From NCBI GenBank assembly GCA_936450465.1, contig OW388293.1, forward strand, positions 46,552,040 through 46,616,039: a stretch of 64,000 bases of DNA. Reading direction: 5' to 3'. This document shows, in pieces, positions 37,401 through 50,200 of the stretch. Source of the stretch: Gibbula magus. Taxonomy: Eukaryota; Mollusca; Gastropoda; Trochida; Trochidae. The position numbers and the translations under genes are program-made. Numbering within the stretch: position 1 is the stretch's first letter; each line of letters opens with the position of its first letter. The notes under the pieces were generated by a model. The model did not search any database. It worked only from the letters and a program-made list of their open reading frames with translations, and had not been told where the DNA came from.

Positions 37401-38370
37401 ATTTATTTTAAATCGTGTTATACCGATTCAGATACTCAATAAATATAATTAATAAATACGCAATAAAGCATCGACCGTAAGTTATTTCAGATGACAATGT
37501 GTATAATTTGAGATATACAAATGTACGCCACGAGGCGTCTGTCGCTCCTTTAGACTATTGGTATAGAGGGGTGTGGATACTTTTATTTTTTATATATAAT
37601 TGTTTATAGCAAGATATTGGGTATCCTCAATTTCCTGAACCCCGAGTTTAGGAACAATGTTAAGATGCCCCAAACCTGTCTATTATAACTAGTTATAATT
37701 TTCTTTAATAAACTGCCAGGCAAAAGAAAGTACCCACTTCTGTTGGTTTTATCAAATGTATGCTTTTCAATTGCATTTATCTCATGTTTTCGATGTCATA
37801 ATCTAAAACTGAAAAGTACAAGTGTTTCGTAAGCAGTCAAAGAATACTTCTACATGTTTTTTAATAAAAAAAAATTATTTGATGATACACAACTGTTCAT
37901 CGACATTCAAGACATATTCTAAGTGCATATTTATAAATATGCACACTCTGCACATATTTACACCATTTTAAACAAGGTAGGGGTCTTGTTGGTGTAAATT
38001 TAATTTCTTACCCTTATCTTAACTCAACAAAGATATTTTAACTAAAAATTAACCACAGTCACCAATCGATTCATTCAGTATTATTGTATAGTGCCATAGC
38101 AAAATGCAACTGATTTCTTTTGAATATTGAATTAATCAATTGAACCAACTGAGGTGAGTACTTACTTTTGCCCGATAGAGTATTATAAAATGTGTTTTTA
38201 TAATATATATCATATATAATATCATTTTTATATTTCGATATTATATATATATATATGAAATTTTTTAAGAAGGGCTCACATGAAGTAAATGTATATGAAG
38301 TATTCTATCTATTTATTTTATAAATGCTCACAATGACGTGTACTAAAACTTCTGAAACAGATATATAACG
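37401..38370. other. AT-rich intergenic, no gene seen
   Basis: Contains an AT-only palindromic stretch at about 38195-38260. No coding signal. Confidence 0.5.
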
Positions 38371-38708
38371 CACATGTGTGCAATTGTCAATACAATGTAA
38401 ACATCGACTGAAGTATATCAATAAAACTGGCAACAGGCAATTTGCTGATTAAACGTAATTGTATCCACTATGTATTTTAACATGTGTGTGCAGTGTTGGT
38501 ACTCCCACCGCCGTGTTTACAATGGCTTTTAAGGACTATTTGAATGATATTTTTCGTCTAAGTGAAAGATATACTGCTCCAATACGATTACGATCTGCCT
38601 GGTAGAAAACAAATATAACTGGGTGTCACAGGGTTGTGAACAAAGAGCTATCTATTAACATTGTTTTGAATATTAACACATCATTGATAACTATTTGAAG
38701 GCACCACC
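38371..38708. repeat. Old paralogous block (partner about 63113-63447)
   Basis: Shared anchors: CTGAAGTATATCAATA, CTCCCACCGCCGTGTTTAC, GACTATTTGAAT, CTGCTCCAATACGATTA and GGTAGAAAACA. Similarity resumes at 42882 after the 4.2-kb insertion. Confidence 0.65.
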
Positions 38709-39978
38709 ATACACGCTATCACGGTTTGGAAAAATTGTAATGGCGGCGATCTGCGTGCGTACATTGCGAGTAAGAGCCTTCCGGTTAGAGGCGTTTAGCA
38801 TGGGCAGTTTGCACTGCGGAAGCAATGTCTCTGATTTTAAAAAGTATATTAAATAGTTAAGATGTTTTTACCGATTTTAGATATGGAGACATGTCTTATA
38901 ATGCAATTCAAGATCTAAATTTTCCTTTGTGTTAAATAATATTAGCCTAATTAAGGGCTAGAACGACGGCGACTTGTCAGTAACTGGCATGACTATATGT
39001 CTATATCATGTTGTTATCGCTTAGTTTTAAAGAATGACTTATTAATTATTATTTAAAACAGTTTTGTTCGTTAATTAAAACATCAATCCCTAACTTGTTT
39101 TTATTTGAAGAATTCCGTTGCAAAGATATATACAAACAATTTAAATCGTGCAGGTGCCCGATTGAAAAGTAGGCCTATATTTCTATTCTGTATGATGGCG
39201 TTTCGTGTCCATATCACACTTTTAAAATAAAATTATCTAATAATTTACGTTGTTTTAAATCATGGGAATTTATTCTTTTTATTCAGACATATTTGATATT
39301 TGAAAAGTTCATTCTAAATTCTAAAATAACAGGTACATTTCCGACCGTTCAGATCGACTTACATTGTTTTGACTACGATGGTTTCGTCAATGAAATATTT
39401 TATCACAACTGTACCTTAAGTTTGAAGGAGTTAATATTAATGATTTCTTTCTTTGTATTAACATTTCAAAGTCGGTAATATTTTTAAAACTGAATCATAC
39501 GATTACTAAAGCTTAAGGTATTAAAGAATGAAACTGTCTAAATATTAATGGGGATGGGTTTTTTACTTTACAGTTACGGACTATTGAAATCGTTAAATAT
39601 TTAATCATATCAATCAATCATATGCTCGAATAATTCAGTGAAAGTTACTTACAAAAGGATTTGGGGATATAGATTACGATTATGATAGCATGTCAACAGG
39701 ATATTGTGGCGGAGAGTTCGTATTATTATATTACATTCTGCAATGACGAATAAGTGCTTTTTGGGCAGAAATCGTATCAAATGATGTATTTTAACCAGGT
39801 GATAAGCTATATACTACCTTTGTGTAAATTATGGGAAAGCAATACGCTGACAGTTTCGTTGTTTCCTAAACTTATTAAACTTTAAAGCTGATGTTGGAGT
39901 TAGTGTAAATTATTAGTTAATATTGTTGAAGTACGTTCAGTGCAGAAACATTTGAATCTGCTATTTTCTTTTGACGTA

Positions 39979-40467
39979 CACAGTCGTGCACAAATTATTC
40001 GGACGGTGACGCCATTTCCATAGACTTACATGTTAATTTAGTCGGGGATAAATAATTTTCATAGATAGGATATTTGTCCGATCACATTCACATTTATCAT
40101 GTTTGTGAGGAATCATCTTGGCTACAACCTCATAATTTATGTTTAATTTTCCGTTTTATATATAGGAAATGACAGTAATTTCATCAACATATATACATAG
40201 TTGTGAAAACATTTAACATGGCGATCTATAGGACCCGTTTTTATTTAATGTACACACGTAGGTAAATCGGAGGACATTTGCTAAGTTGTCGTCAGAAAAT
40301 TTAATCCAAATTATGTACTTCAAGCTGAGATGTTTTTCAATCAAGCTGGAAAAATTGACTGATCCAACCAGAATTTATTTCATGAAAATTATATTTTTTC
40401 AAGACTAAATTAACATGCAAGTCTATGGAAATAACGTCACCGTCCGAATACTGTTTGCATCACACTG
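39979..40467. mobile_element. Tc1/mariner-type MITE, 489 bp
   Basis: Long inverted repeats: 39994-40043 (ATTCGGACGGTGACGCCATT, TCCATAGACTTACATGTTAA, TTTAGTC) pair with 40404-40455. The ends start CA(CA)GT and are flanked by TA, as expected for Tc1/mariner. No ORF. The interior (40080-40400) recurs in direct orientation at 41885-42180. Confidence 0.7.
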
Positions 40468-41423
40468 TATTTATTACTTTATATATTGACTATATATTTA
40501 GTCTGGACTATATAATTCAATCAGTTTGAGTATCGCTTCCAAAAACACAGGTAAAGTCCAGAATCAAGAAACTAAAATATTGACTGCACAACCACATGTC
40601 ATAAATTGTGTGTCGAATAAAAGCTCCACTGCAAAAACTGCAAGAAAGAGCACTGTGGACTGATTCCGGCTGAATATCCATTTTTATTTGAAAATATAGA
40701 CATGATTCAATAACATTTATAAGATTTTAGAACCAGTAAATGATATTTTTGTAAATTGTGCATCCATATTTTTTTTTAATTTTCCTGTGCTATCGTAACA
40801 GATACCTTAGATATTACGGGAATACACGTTTGTATACTTTCTGTTTCGTCTGTGCTAACCAACTTATTAAAAAATATTACCGTGATTGTTGGATCTGAAT
40901 TTCCGTTTTATGATATAAGAAATATCTTCCAAGGACTAATAATAACCAATAACTATTCCAATTTCTTTATTCGCTAAATAATAGTCGCGATTACGGGCCG
41001 AGGTGTCGTATTTATGTCTGTGAGTTTATTAATTTCAAGTAAGTACGGTAATAAATGTTACTTTCTCAACGAGTAAATGATCAACACTTGAGCATAATGG
41101 TTGAAACTTAAATAAATAACAATCTTAAAAAACATTATTTTGTCCGTAATATCAATGAAGATTTTTAAAAAATCCGTTGCCGACGTTCATCGAAAATGTA
41201 ACCATGACACTTGAATAAAGTCAGGGGCTGCTTAATTTTAGTATGAAAACTTGGAATATAGGCCTATCAAATTTGGAATCAAATTTGAAATGTAAAACAA
41301 TATTGATCAGGTAACTGTGGCTCGCTTCCTCTGTGCGGCACTTAACTTTCGAGCGACAGTCCAGTAAGTTTCGGTCTTATAAGAAGCAAATCAATATACA
41401 AACTCGTGCCAGCAACATGCCAA

Positions 41424-41856
41424 AAGTGTTGCAAGAATCGCCGTTTCCCATAAGATCCCATGTTATTTCAGTGTAGCATGGATAATTTTAATTATCTCAA
41501 TTTTCTAACTATTTTACTGATAATTGACATGGAAACAGGAAATCTAGTATCTACTCCGCAACACGTACCAAATTTCTGATTTTGGATAGAACGTTATTGA
41601 TTACTGAGATATGTCCATTTTCAACCCTTTACGTCTGCTTACATATTGAATGGTGGCAATGGGGAAGTGATGTTACTGTAAAAATAACCAGTCATTATTT
41701 TGCCGTTTTTCAAAACCATACTAAAAACTAAATAGAAATTTATAAACATAATAATAAGATGTTATAGATTACAAATTTTCGTTCACAGTCACTATCATGA
41801 AAATGTTTATGCTGCATTAAAATAACATGGGCTCTTATGGGAAAACGACGACACTT
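41424..41856. mobile_element. Inverted-repeat element, about 430 bp
   Basis: AAGTGTTGCAAGAATCGCCG followed by TTTCCCATAAGATCCCATGTTATT pairs with AATAACATGGGCTCTTATGG-GAAAACGACGACACTT. No ORF. It resembles the element at 39979 in layout; the adjoining 41885-42180 repeats that element's interior. Confidence 0.55.
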
Positions 41857-42881
41857 ATATAATAACTACATTTTCTTTAAACAATTCTGATTCTATTCAC
41901 ATTTATCAAATTTGTGAGGAATAATCTTGGTTACAGTCGCATGATATTTAATTCTCTATTGTTTATCTCGGAAATGACAGTAATTTGATCAACGTATATA
42001 AATGTACAGGCCTACAAAGTTGTGAAAACATGGCGATTGATATGGGAAACATTTTTATTTAATGTACACATGTAGGTTAATCGGACTACATAAGTTAAAT
42101 TGTCCTCAGAAAAATTAATTCTTAATAAAAAAATATGCACTTCAAGTGCAGATGATTTCAAATCAAGCTAAAAGCATTACCTTGATCAATTCAGAACTTC
42201 TATAACTTCTATAACGGGTGGGCCAACGAGTCTGTAAATTATTTAATATTATATTGAAATAATTTCAAGCTGTGATAGTGCAAGTTATTTATAGTTTACA
42301 TGAATTTACCATTACACAATTTAAGACAATCGGTTGAAAATATTTTTAAATGTCAAATAACGGTAGGCTATCATCTTGAATTTTTAATGTGTAAGCCTTA
42401 TACTTATATCTTGATTACAAGTTCACTTCAGCATATTATCGTTCAATTTTATTTTTAAATAGGTTAATATACCGCCATTTGAAGTGAGTCCGGCTAATAA
42501 TTTTGATATTTTTGGAAAATTCTAATTTTTATAGGTGTTTTCATCCGACAGTGAAAGTTGTAACTTGTAGTTCGATTGTCAACGCACTTTTGCAGTTCGT
42601 AATCACTAAAATTTAGAGCACCCAGAAGCAGTACAACTGCGCAAACTGGACATCAACGAGGTCACAAAGACATTTTCGTAGCAATTTGTTTTATTTAGAC
42701 GTTTTTATCACATATTTTGACCAAAACATATATCACGTAATGTAAAGGCTATGGAAACCGGAAGTCGCTTACTCGCAAAGCGAAGGGAGGTAACTCTGGC
42801 GGGACTTTCGCTTAAGCATTGGAGTAACGTGGAACCGTGATACCGTGTATTGGAGTAACGTGGTACCGTGATACCGTGTAT

Positions 42882-43030
42882 TGATCAGGGACGACACCAG
42901 GAGTTTGCACAACTAGCATGTTCTTCCCCACTGGTAGCACACGTCATTGATTATGTCCAAGTGTCAGTGTGTAAAATGTAATGAAACGCGATTGTTTGTT
43001 TATAAATGTACATCAAATTAAATCGCTTGT
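42882..43030. repeat. Old paralogous block (partner 63450-63555)
   Basis: About 90 bases almost identical at both loci: GACGACACCAGG, CTGCACAACTAGCATGTTC / TTCCCCACTGGTAGCACACG, and ATTATGTCCAAGTGTCAGTG. Strikingly better conserved than its surroundings. Confidence 0.75.
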
Positions 43031-43099
43031 TTATAAGTGAATGTGTAAAACATCATAACAGCATAATATGTTAAAGAATATTCAGCATAAAAAAATACA

Positions 43100-43447
43100 A
43101 CAAAAAATGGTTCACCTGTTTAAGAATGCGTCGATAGAACTTGATCGCCTGTTTAAGAAGGCATAGGCCTACACAGAGCTCGATCGTCTGTTTATGAATG
43201 CATCAACATAAACGGATCGACTGTTTATGAATGCATCAACAGAGCTCGATCGTCTGTTTATGACTATGAATCTTAAAGTGAATCGCCTGTTTGAGAATAA
43301 AATTAGATTGACAGTTTTACATAATATGAATATGTCGATCTAAATTTAGTTTACAGTAGTGTTTGTTAATGAACGTACAACATAAATTGGATCGCAGAAG
43401 TTGGACCGTTTTAACGCAATGTCAACTCTACAATAGTGCTCCTTTTT

Positions 43448-43481
<34 letters not shown>

Positions 43482-44060
43482 TTGAATCAATTGGGGGATA
43501 TAACCTAACACCCCTATAATCAGGAAACAATCTCAAACACTGACTGTCCGAACAGCCTATCCATTTGCCACTGCGACCTCGACAAAACGAGGTACAACAA
43601 TTGGAAGTAAAGCTATTTTTCACCAAGCACGCCTCTGATAGGTGTCAGCAGTTACGATCCATGCTACTGAGTCTACAGCATAGAATAGGAAAGACAATTA
43701 CACCTATTTAATAAATCTACAACATTAAATAGCATAGTCAATTTGACCCATTTAATAAATGTACAACATAAAATAGCATAGTCAATTAGACCCATTTAAT
43801 AAATGTACAACATAAAATAGCATAGTAAATTACATCCATTTGATAAATGTACAACATAGAATAGGATAACTGATTACATCCATTTACTAAATGTACAACA
43901 TAGAATAGGATAATTGATAACACCCATTTAACCCTTCCGTTGCGATACGACATCAAATGTTATAGTCAAGTACATCAATTTAATAAGTGTACAACGCAGA
44001 ATAGGATAGACAATTGTATCCTTTTCATAAGTGTATACCATAAAATAACATGCATGGGAA
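43100..44060. repeat. Degenerate minisatellite, about 50-bp period
   Basis: The first part repeats GATCG(C/T)CTGTTTATGAATGCATCAAC units (43110-43290). The second part repeats CCATTTAATAAATGTACAAC and ATAAAATAGCATAGTCAATT at about 50-bp spacing, seven or so units (43700-44050). A similar but sparser set lies at 63570-63780. Confidence 0.7.
43450..43480 (+). repeat. Poly(G) run, 31 bases
   Basis: An unbroken run of G preceded by seven T. Length in the assembly may not be exact. The paralogous site near 63805 lacks it and reads TTTCTTTTTCGGGTCG. Confidence 0.9.
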
Positions 44061-44466
44061 TGAGTGTACACATACAGCAATTGATGGAATAGCCAAGCGC
44101 ATAACGTTAAAAGTTGGCACCATGACTCATGCACAATGGTATATAACGTATAGTCATGGTCTCACGACTCCTGCTTATTAATATTCATCAGGAAACGACA
44201 ATTGATACTGCATTAGAACCGAAAATTACACCCAGGAAGGTATATTTTATTATGAAAAAACTTTTGGTAGGATGTTCTCCTTTTTCGTTAACAATGTAAT
44301 TGAGTATTTCTAAATAGGTGTAAGATGATTACATCCTAACAGTTATAAATGTAAAAATAAATTCATTGGTACCTTCCTACAAAATGTGGACTTTGGTGGC
44401 ATGGCAGCTCCGGAGTGTTAAAACATGTGAAAGATTTAGAGTTAACGGGCTGATGGCGGACCACAG

Positions 44467-44668
44467 GGCCGTGTTCAAGAGAGGTTTCAAAGTAATCGCT
44501 CAATTAGCGATTACTTTTAAACCTCTCTTGAACGCGATTGCTCAATTGAAAAGCGAGCTAACTTTGAGGTTTTGCACCGTGTCGTTCAGGAGAGAATAAG
44601 CGCTACTTGAGCGCTACATTGAGCAATCAATGAGCGATTATAAGCGCTCGCTGTCATCGAACGGGGCC
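44467..44668. mobile_element. 202-bp MITE with CAG target duplication and internal hairpin
   Basis: Ends GGCCGTGTTC and GAACGGGGCC, flanked by CAG on both sides (44464-44466 and 44669-44671). Inside, GTTCAAGAGAGGTTT..AAGTAATCGCT pairs with AGCGATTACTT..AAACCTCTCTTGAAC to give a 60-base hairpin. A second copy in opposite orientation is at 54401-54612. Confidence 0.75.
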
Positions 44669-44872
44669 CAGACTCATGCCACAAGCCCATTTCGTTGTAT
44701 AGGCTGATAAATCTACACATCAATTCTTTAGAAATACAATAATAAAAAAAAATACAATGCATAATCAATAAAAGCAATGACAAACATGCGACACTGACAG
44801 ATTTCTGCAAAGCACAATACAACCTTGTTTTGAAGACATTATATGAATACCAAGATTAACCAAAATTACATC

Positions 44873-44965
44873 AGTGAAACAAAACGATCTGTTTAGATTT
44901 ATAATGTTATCCCATTTCTCTTTATATCTATTTTACTCTTCTCTTCACTATCATGTCATTTTGCC

Positions 44966-45054
<89 letters not shown>

Positions 45055-45539
45055 TGTGTATTGTAAACAGCACAAATGGTGTGTTAACGTATTAAAGCCA
45101 AATAAAATTTTATGAAACACAATGGATTCACCTTTAATTTTTCCCATTCTTCTGAAGATATTCTCAGTCGCTTGTGATTATAAAGGTAGTTTTTGTGACC
45201 CTGTGACTTTAAATAAAGCCTTCAGTGGCGACGCTTTAAAATCCCGTTTGATGTCTCCTCAAGCAATAATAATCAGAAAACATATAGACCTAGACAGTCT
45301 CCTTGGCTGATGGGCATTATACACTGGAGATGAGGTTTTAATTCGACCCCCATTTGAGGAGTCAGGAGTCAGGCCCTAAATGCCTAACAATGATTTTTTT
45401 AAACATGTATAAATCAATTTTGTACATGCTTAGGAGAGGGTATTTTAAGTGAAACAAAACGATCTGTTTAGATTTATAATGTTATCCCATTTCTCTTTAT
45501 ATCTTTTTTACTCTTCTCTTCACTATCATGTCATTTTGC

Positions 45540-45593
<54 letters not shown>

Positions 45594-45990
45594 ACATGTG
45601 TATTGTAAACAGCACAAATGGTGTGTTAACGTATTAAAGCCAAATAAAATTTTATGAAACACAATGGATTCACCTTTAATTTTTCCCATTCTTCTGAAGA
45701 TATTCTCAGCCGCTTGTGATTATAAAGGTAGTTTTTGTGACCCTGTGACTTTAAATAAAGCCTTCAGTGGCGACGCTTTAAAATCCCGTTTGATGTCTCC
45801 TCAAGCAATAATAATCAGAAAACATATAGACCTAGACAGTCTCCTTGGCTGATGGGCATTATACACTGGAGATGAGGTTTTATTTCGACCCCCATTTGAG
45901 GAGTCAGGAGTCAGGCCCTAAATGCCTAACAATGATTTTTTAAAACATGTATAAATCAATTTTGTACATGCTTAGGAGAGGGTATTTTAA
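44873..45990 (+). repeat. 575-bp tandem duplication with AT microsatellites
   Basis: 44873-45447 and 45448-45990 are nearly identical direct repeats, from AGTGAAACAAAACGATCTG to GGAGAGGGTATTTTAAGT. Each contains an (AT)n tract of different length (44972-45051 and about 45545-45591) and an end fragment of the piggyBac-like MITE (45092-45140 and 45633-45681). Small open frames inside are preserved only because the copies are recent. Confidence 0.9.
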
Positions 45991-46129
45991 GTTGGACAAC
46001 TTGTTCCCAATCCTTTTTTCAATGAATAAAATATGTTTAAACCAAACCGAACCACAAGAACCCCCGGGGTTTGTCCTGTTGATGCACAAACTAGTCTCTG
46101 AATAAGCAGTTAGGCAATTAGGGCCTCGA

Positions 46130-46280
46130 TCGATACTTTTACCTTCATATCGTCAATATACAAAGTCGATTATCATCAAAATGGTAGTTTTCGGAAACAG
46201 TTGGTACTTCTCGATAAAATAAGACCATTCATAACGTTTGGCATATTTGACCCCCAACAACACAATGGATGTACCTTTAA
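46130..46280. mobile_element. Right-half fragment of the piggyBac-like MITE
   Basis: Matches 25922-26075 from ACTTTTACCTTCATATCGTC to ACACAATGGATGTACCTTTAA, ending at TTAA. The left half is missing. Confidence 0.75.
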
Positions 46281-46611
46281 AGCATTTAAAAAGTATGACC
46301 ACTGTGGTCGTACGGCTTTCAATCTCCATGTTGGCCGAGGTGTCTGTGCTCAGTATTATACCTCTCTAGAGCCAGTGGCCTCTTGAAATAAGAGTGCTCT
46401 GAGATCACAAGAACGCCCGGGGTTTTGTCCTATTGTTGCACAAACTATCCTCCAAATAAACAGTTTAAATGTAAGGGTTATTTATGAAAGGTCAGATCTG
46501 ATCATCTAGATCTGCATTTAACATGAGACGGTCTTTGATCAGCTTGAACATTATGACATCGTCTGAATGATCTAGTGAAAATGAATAAGCATGTCAAATA
46601 TCGAATGCCTA

Positions 46612-47282
46612 TCATTCATTTACAATAGCCTGGTCTACTACTGGTCTCAGAGTCATTGTCATTTCCTTCATAGTGGCTTGGGATCCACCACCCACAGCCC
46701 ACTCTATCCCCCACTGATTGTGAGGGTTAGCAAAACAGACATCATCTCTGTACCACCAACCCCCCCTTCCCCACTGTCCACAGATTGGGTTCGAGGGGCA
46801 ATTATCATTGGTACAGAAGTTGGTTCCATTTAAGGAATTGAACGGATCTGTCACATGGAATCGGTCACCAATGAGGCTGCTACTTGCAGAGAATCCTGCT
46901 GCTGTCATCATGTATCTTGATGTTTCGTCTCCGACTTGAAAGTGACTGTAAGTTGCGGTGGCTTCATTGAGATTACCGTCTTTAACATAGACGTGGAGCA
47001 GGTAGGGTTTGGATGATGTCAGTCCGTGGATCTGCTCCAGACCAAGCCAGAAGTAGCAGATGTCTTCACTGATGCTTTGTTTGTACTGCTCCCATCCAAC
47101 ATCGAGATACGTCACAGCCTCCGAAAGGATGCATTCGGATCTGTGGCAATCTCTGTGCATCATCACAATCCCGTAGTCGGTTTGGTCGTCACACTTAACA
47201 TCAAATGGATCCACAGTGTCCAGTGGAGAGACGGTGTAGAGACCAGGGGAGGAACTGACGAGGTTGAAAACATCCTGGCAAT
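46612..47282 (-). CDS. PAN-EGF-FReD gene, exon 3 (fibrinogen domain)
   Basis: 671-nt exon, acceptor TTTTTCAG/AT, stop TGA 46612-46614. It encodes a complete FReD, including the N-terminal Cys subdomain that FREP copies 1 and 2 lack. The extra Cys-rich segment TNDNCPSNPICG near the calcium loop matches the position of CESNADCG in the copies, so it is a family trait. Confidence 0.9.
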
Positions 47283-50200
47283 CTGAAAAATTGTAAAATT
47301 CGTACCAAATATAGTTTTAACTGTCAATCTTGATTTTCGATTCAGTTCGTCACTTGTGGTTCGGCAAATTTACCTTAAATACTACATATAGAAAAAAGAT
47401 AAGCAACCCTACGGTAAGAAAGACATTGTGACTGTAAAAGTAATCATATGGAATAATATAATCATAATCTAGTTGTTTATGAAAGAAATCATTCAGATAA
47501 TTGAATATATGAAATGTTGGTATTTTGGTCTCAATGTAACGTTATACTGAGAAATGAAAGTGAATATTTGTTGCGTTAATGTGACTTATTCCATACTTTC
47601 AAGTTATTTGGTCAAACTTTAGTATCTGCCTTTTAGTCCAAGGTCATTAGAAACAGCACTTTGAACCATTAAAATCACAAATTTTGAAAAAAAGATAAAG
47701 GTGACCTACTGACGAAATGTGGTCAGTAAAATGTGGAGTGACCCCTCTAGAACAAAGAGAAGAGTTTAACTAATGGTTTGAACTCCAAAGAATCCTAAAC
47801 GCATTAAAAAATCGAATGCTATAGCCTTTTTACCAAAAGTTGTCAATAATTATTGGAAAAAAGGATGGCATGGCAACAACCAGCTACTTCCTTATTTTGC
47901 AACATAAAAGATTAATGTGTGAAGGTCAACTTGATAACAAAAAGGATGTTTTGACACCTGAAACCTAAATTTTATTAGGCAGTTAAGACACACGGTCAAG
48001 AGTTATTTTTGGTAAAATAGTCAATACAATTTCACTCCTAATTGATTATTTTTTCTTTGAAGAAATCTATCACAAACTCTACTTTCCTCCTGTCGTGATT
48101 GATATATTCAGTCAAATTATCGTAACGTTTCCACAGAATCATATTTAATTTTTGGAATATTGGGGGTGCTTAACTTTTTTCCATATGTATATAAAACGTC
48201 ATGTATGTTCACAAGAAAGATATCAGTAATAAACTGACTTGCAAAAGAAACGCCAACAAAATACAAAAGATTATTATTTTTCGAGGAACGAAGCCTATCG
48301 ATCGAAAAAACACTTTAAACGTGTCTTCTAAATGTAACCTGTACATTCACTGTACGCAAATGCAAGTTTTCTTCGTAGTTTTCGAGAAACATGAACTTAT
48401 TGGTCAAAACTTTCAGATGGTGTACAAAATTAACCAAATGAAATTTGGGTACAAAACATCAACAGAATGGAGGTTTTGCATTAAAATAGCCGATTGCAAA
48501 CGACGAACATTGCTTTTTAAAGTGCTACAGAAATAAGAGAGAACAATTTGCATCCTGCAGGTTGGAGCGACGCTTAACCAAGTTGCCTAATCATGGATTG
48601 CATCAAGTGTACAATAGCCAGACTCGCTAAATTTCCGTAGACAGACTGATCTTCTGACTTGTAAGCCATTGAACAACTTTTGCAACTCCAACCTCGGCCA
48701 TTAACAACAGAGACTTGACCTTTTCCTCGTGTGTTTTGTAAGCCTTCTTACACCGTTAAGCTTAAAATATCGTTATTCTATTCAATGTTCTAAAAAACCT
48801 GATGATCGAAAACTGGACAATTGATCCTTTACGTCACGTCAATGGTTATTTTTACTGAAATACCCTTCCAAATGTATGTATTTTCGGTACATAATATTAT
48901 AACATGCGTTTTTTTTATTTGGGACCAAATATGTTTTAGTTGCGTTTGTTTTGCAACTCAGTTTATTTGACCATAGCTGCTATTGTTTGAGACGTGGTAT
49001 AACCAACGTGAATTTCAGTTTCAACACGATCGGAACTACTTTTTCAATATGTTGTCAAATACTTGTATTAAAAGAAGAACATTACATCTTCCACGTCGAA
49101 TAGATTAAAGGGGCAGTAGCACGTTTTAAAATACTAAAAAATATCGGATTTATTGCATTTAAATGAAACGAGTGAATCGTTTGGTATTTAACGTTCGAAA
49201 GCGATTACACCATTCACGAGTTCATAAAACAAAAACATGACAGTGAACTTAGTATGTGATGTAGTACTTGCTATTATACACTAAACGGAAACTCGAGTAG
49301 ATAGCTGTGATGTCTGATGTCGCATAACTAAATTAATGATAATTGGGACTATATTGATGTCATGTGTCAATCATTATAATGTCACGCCATCTGACAACAG
49401 GACGGTCGTACACAATGTGTATTTAATTTATAGTTTTATTAATAAGTAATAACTGCCACGGAGGATTAATGAATACACAATATGAACAGGTGAGTGCAAT
49501 CACAATACAAATCTATATGAACAAATCTACTATATACCTTCAGTAGTTATCTAGTGAGTCAATTAACTAAACACATCATTAACTATCACATCATAATCCG
49601 ACATGAGGGACACTGGCACTTATCAGTCGGCAGTAACAACACATCCTACAGCTCGATAGTTTCAATCAGTTGACAATAAATGACAACAGGATGTCCATTG
49701 CATATACATGGATCTGTAGCGTAATTATAAACGTTTAAAACAAATGTTGTTAATTGTAACTTCACTTTTAATCTTCAAGTAAATCATGTATCTTTTTCAT
49801 ATTCTTAACTTTTGTACATCAGAATTTAGCATTCCTGAGTATTTGGTTTACCTGTATATATCGCAGTTTTAGATCAAATGTAAATGAATGTATATGTATG
49901 TATGTATGTATGTATACAAAGTAAAAATGTATCCTCATATGCCGCTGTCTGCGGCCTGAGTATAAATAAAGTTCAGTTCAGTTCAGTTAAGCGTTCACAT
50001 TTATATTTTACGGTATCTAAGTTAGATAAAACACTCTACCGAGGTTATGTTCTCGGTAAGAAAGCTTCGGGGATGTAAGACTTCCCCCTCAGCTTTCTTA
50101 CCTCGGGTTTTACAACCCAAAGCATAGCTTCTGTATCGTGTTTTATCCTAAACATACAGTTCAATTATGCTTGGTCCGTGTAATACTGTGTATAATAACT

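Larger units (their letters stand above)
38709..42881. mobile_element. 4.2-kb insertion with short terminal inverted repeats
   Basis: The left end ATACACGCTATCACGGT and right end ACCGTGATACCGTGTAT are inverted repeats (16 of 17). The paralogous site at about 63447 reads GGCACCACTATCAATCAGTGACGACACC with no insert, whereas here GGCACCACC is separated from TGATCAGGGACGACACC. No transposase was recognised inside. The right end carries a duplicated motif of about 35 bp (TGGAGTAACGTGG..CCGTGATACCGTGTATTG). It may be a decayed DNA transposon that has collected further MITEs. Confidence 0.6.

Noticed and set aside
43411..43626. Minus-strand frame with polyproline
   Set aside because: The prolines are the antisense of the 31-base poly(G) run; no other coding signal.
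44874..45637. Frames with long Ile-Tyr repeats
   Set aside because: Translations of the (AT)n microsatellites in the 575-bp tandem duplication.
45122..45852. Duplicated 62-codon frames beginning MDSPLIFPILLKIFS
   Set aside because: They start inside a MITE end and are preserved only because the two copies are recent; no domain, no signal peptide and no splice context.
48201..48536. 111-codon frame, basic and Cys-containing
   Set aside because: Lies inside the intron of the minus-strand gene, has no recognisable family and no supporting promoter or splice signal.
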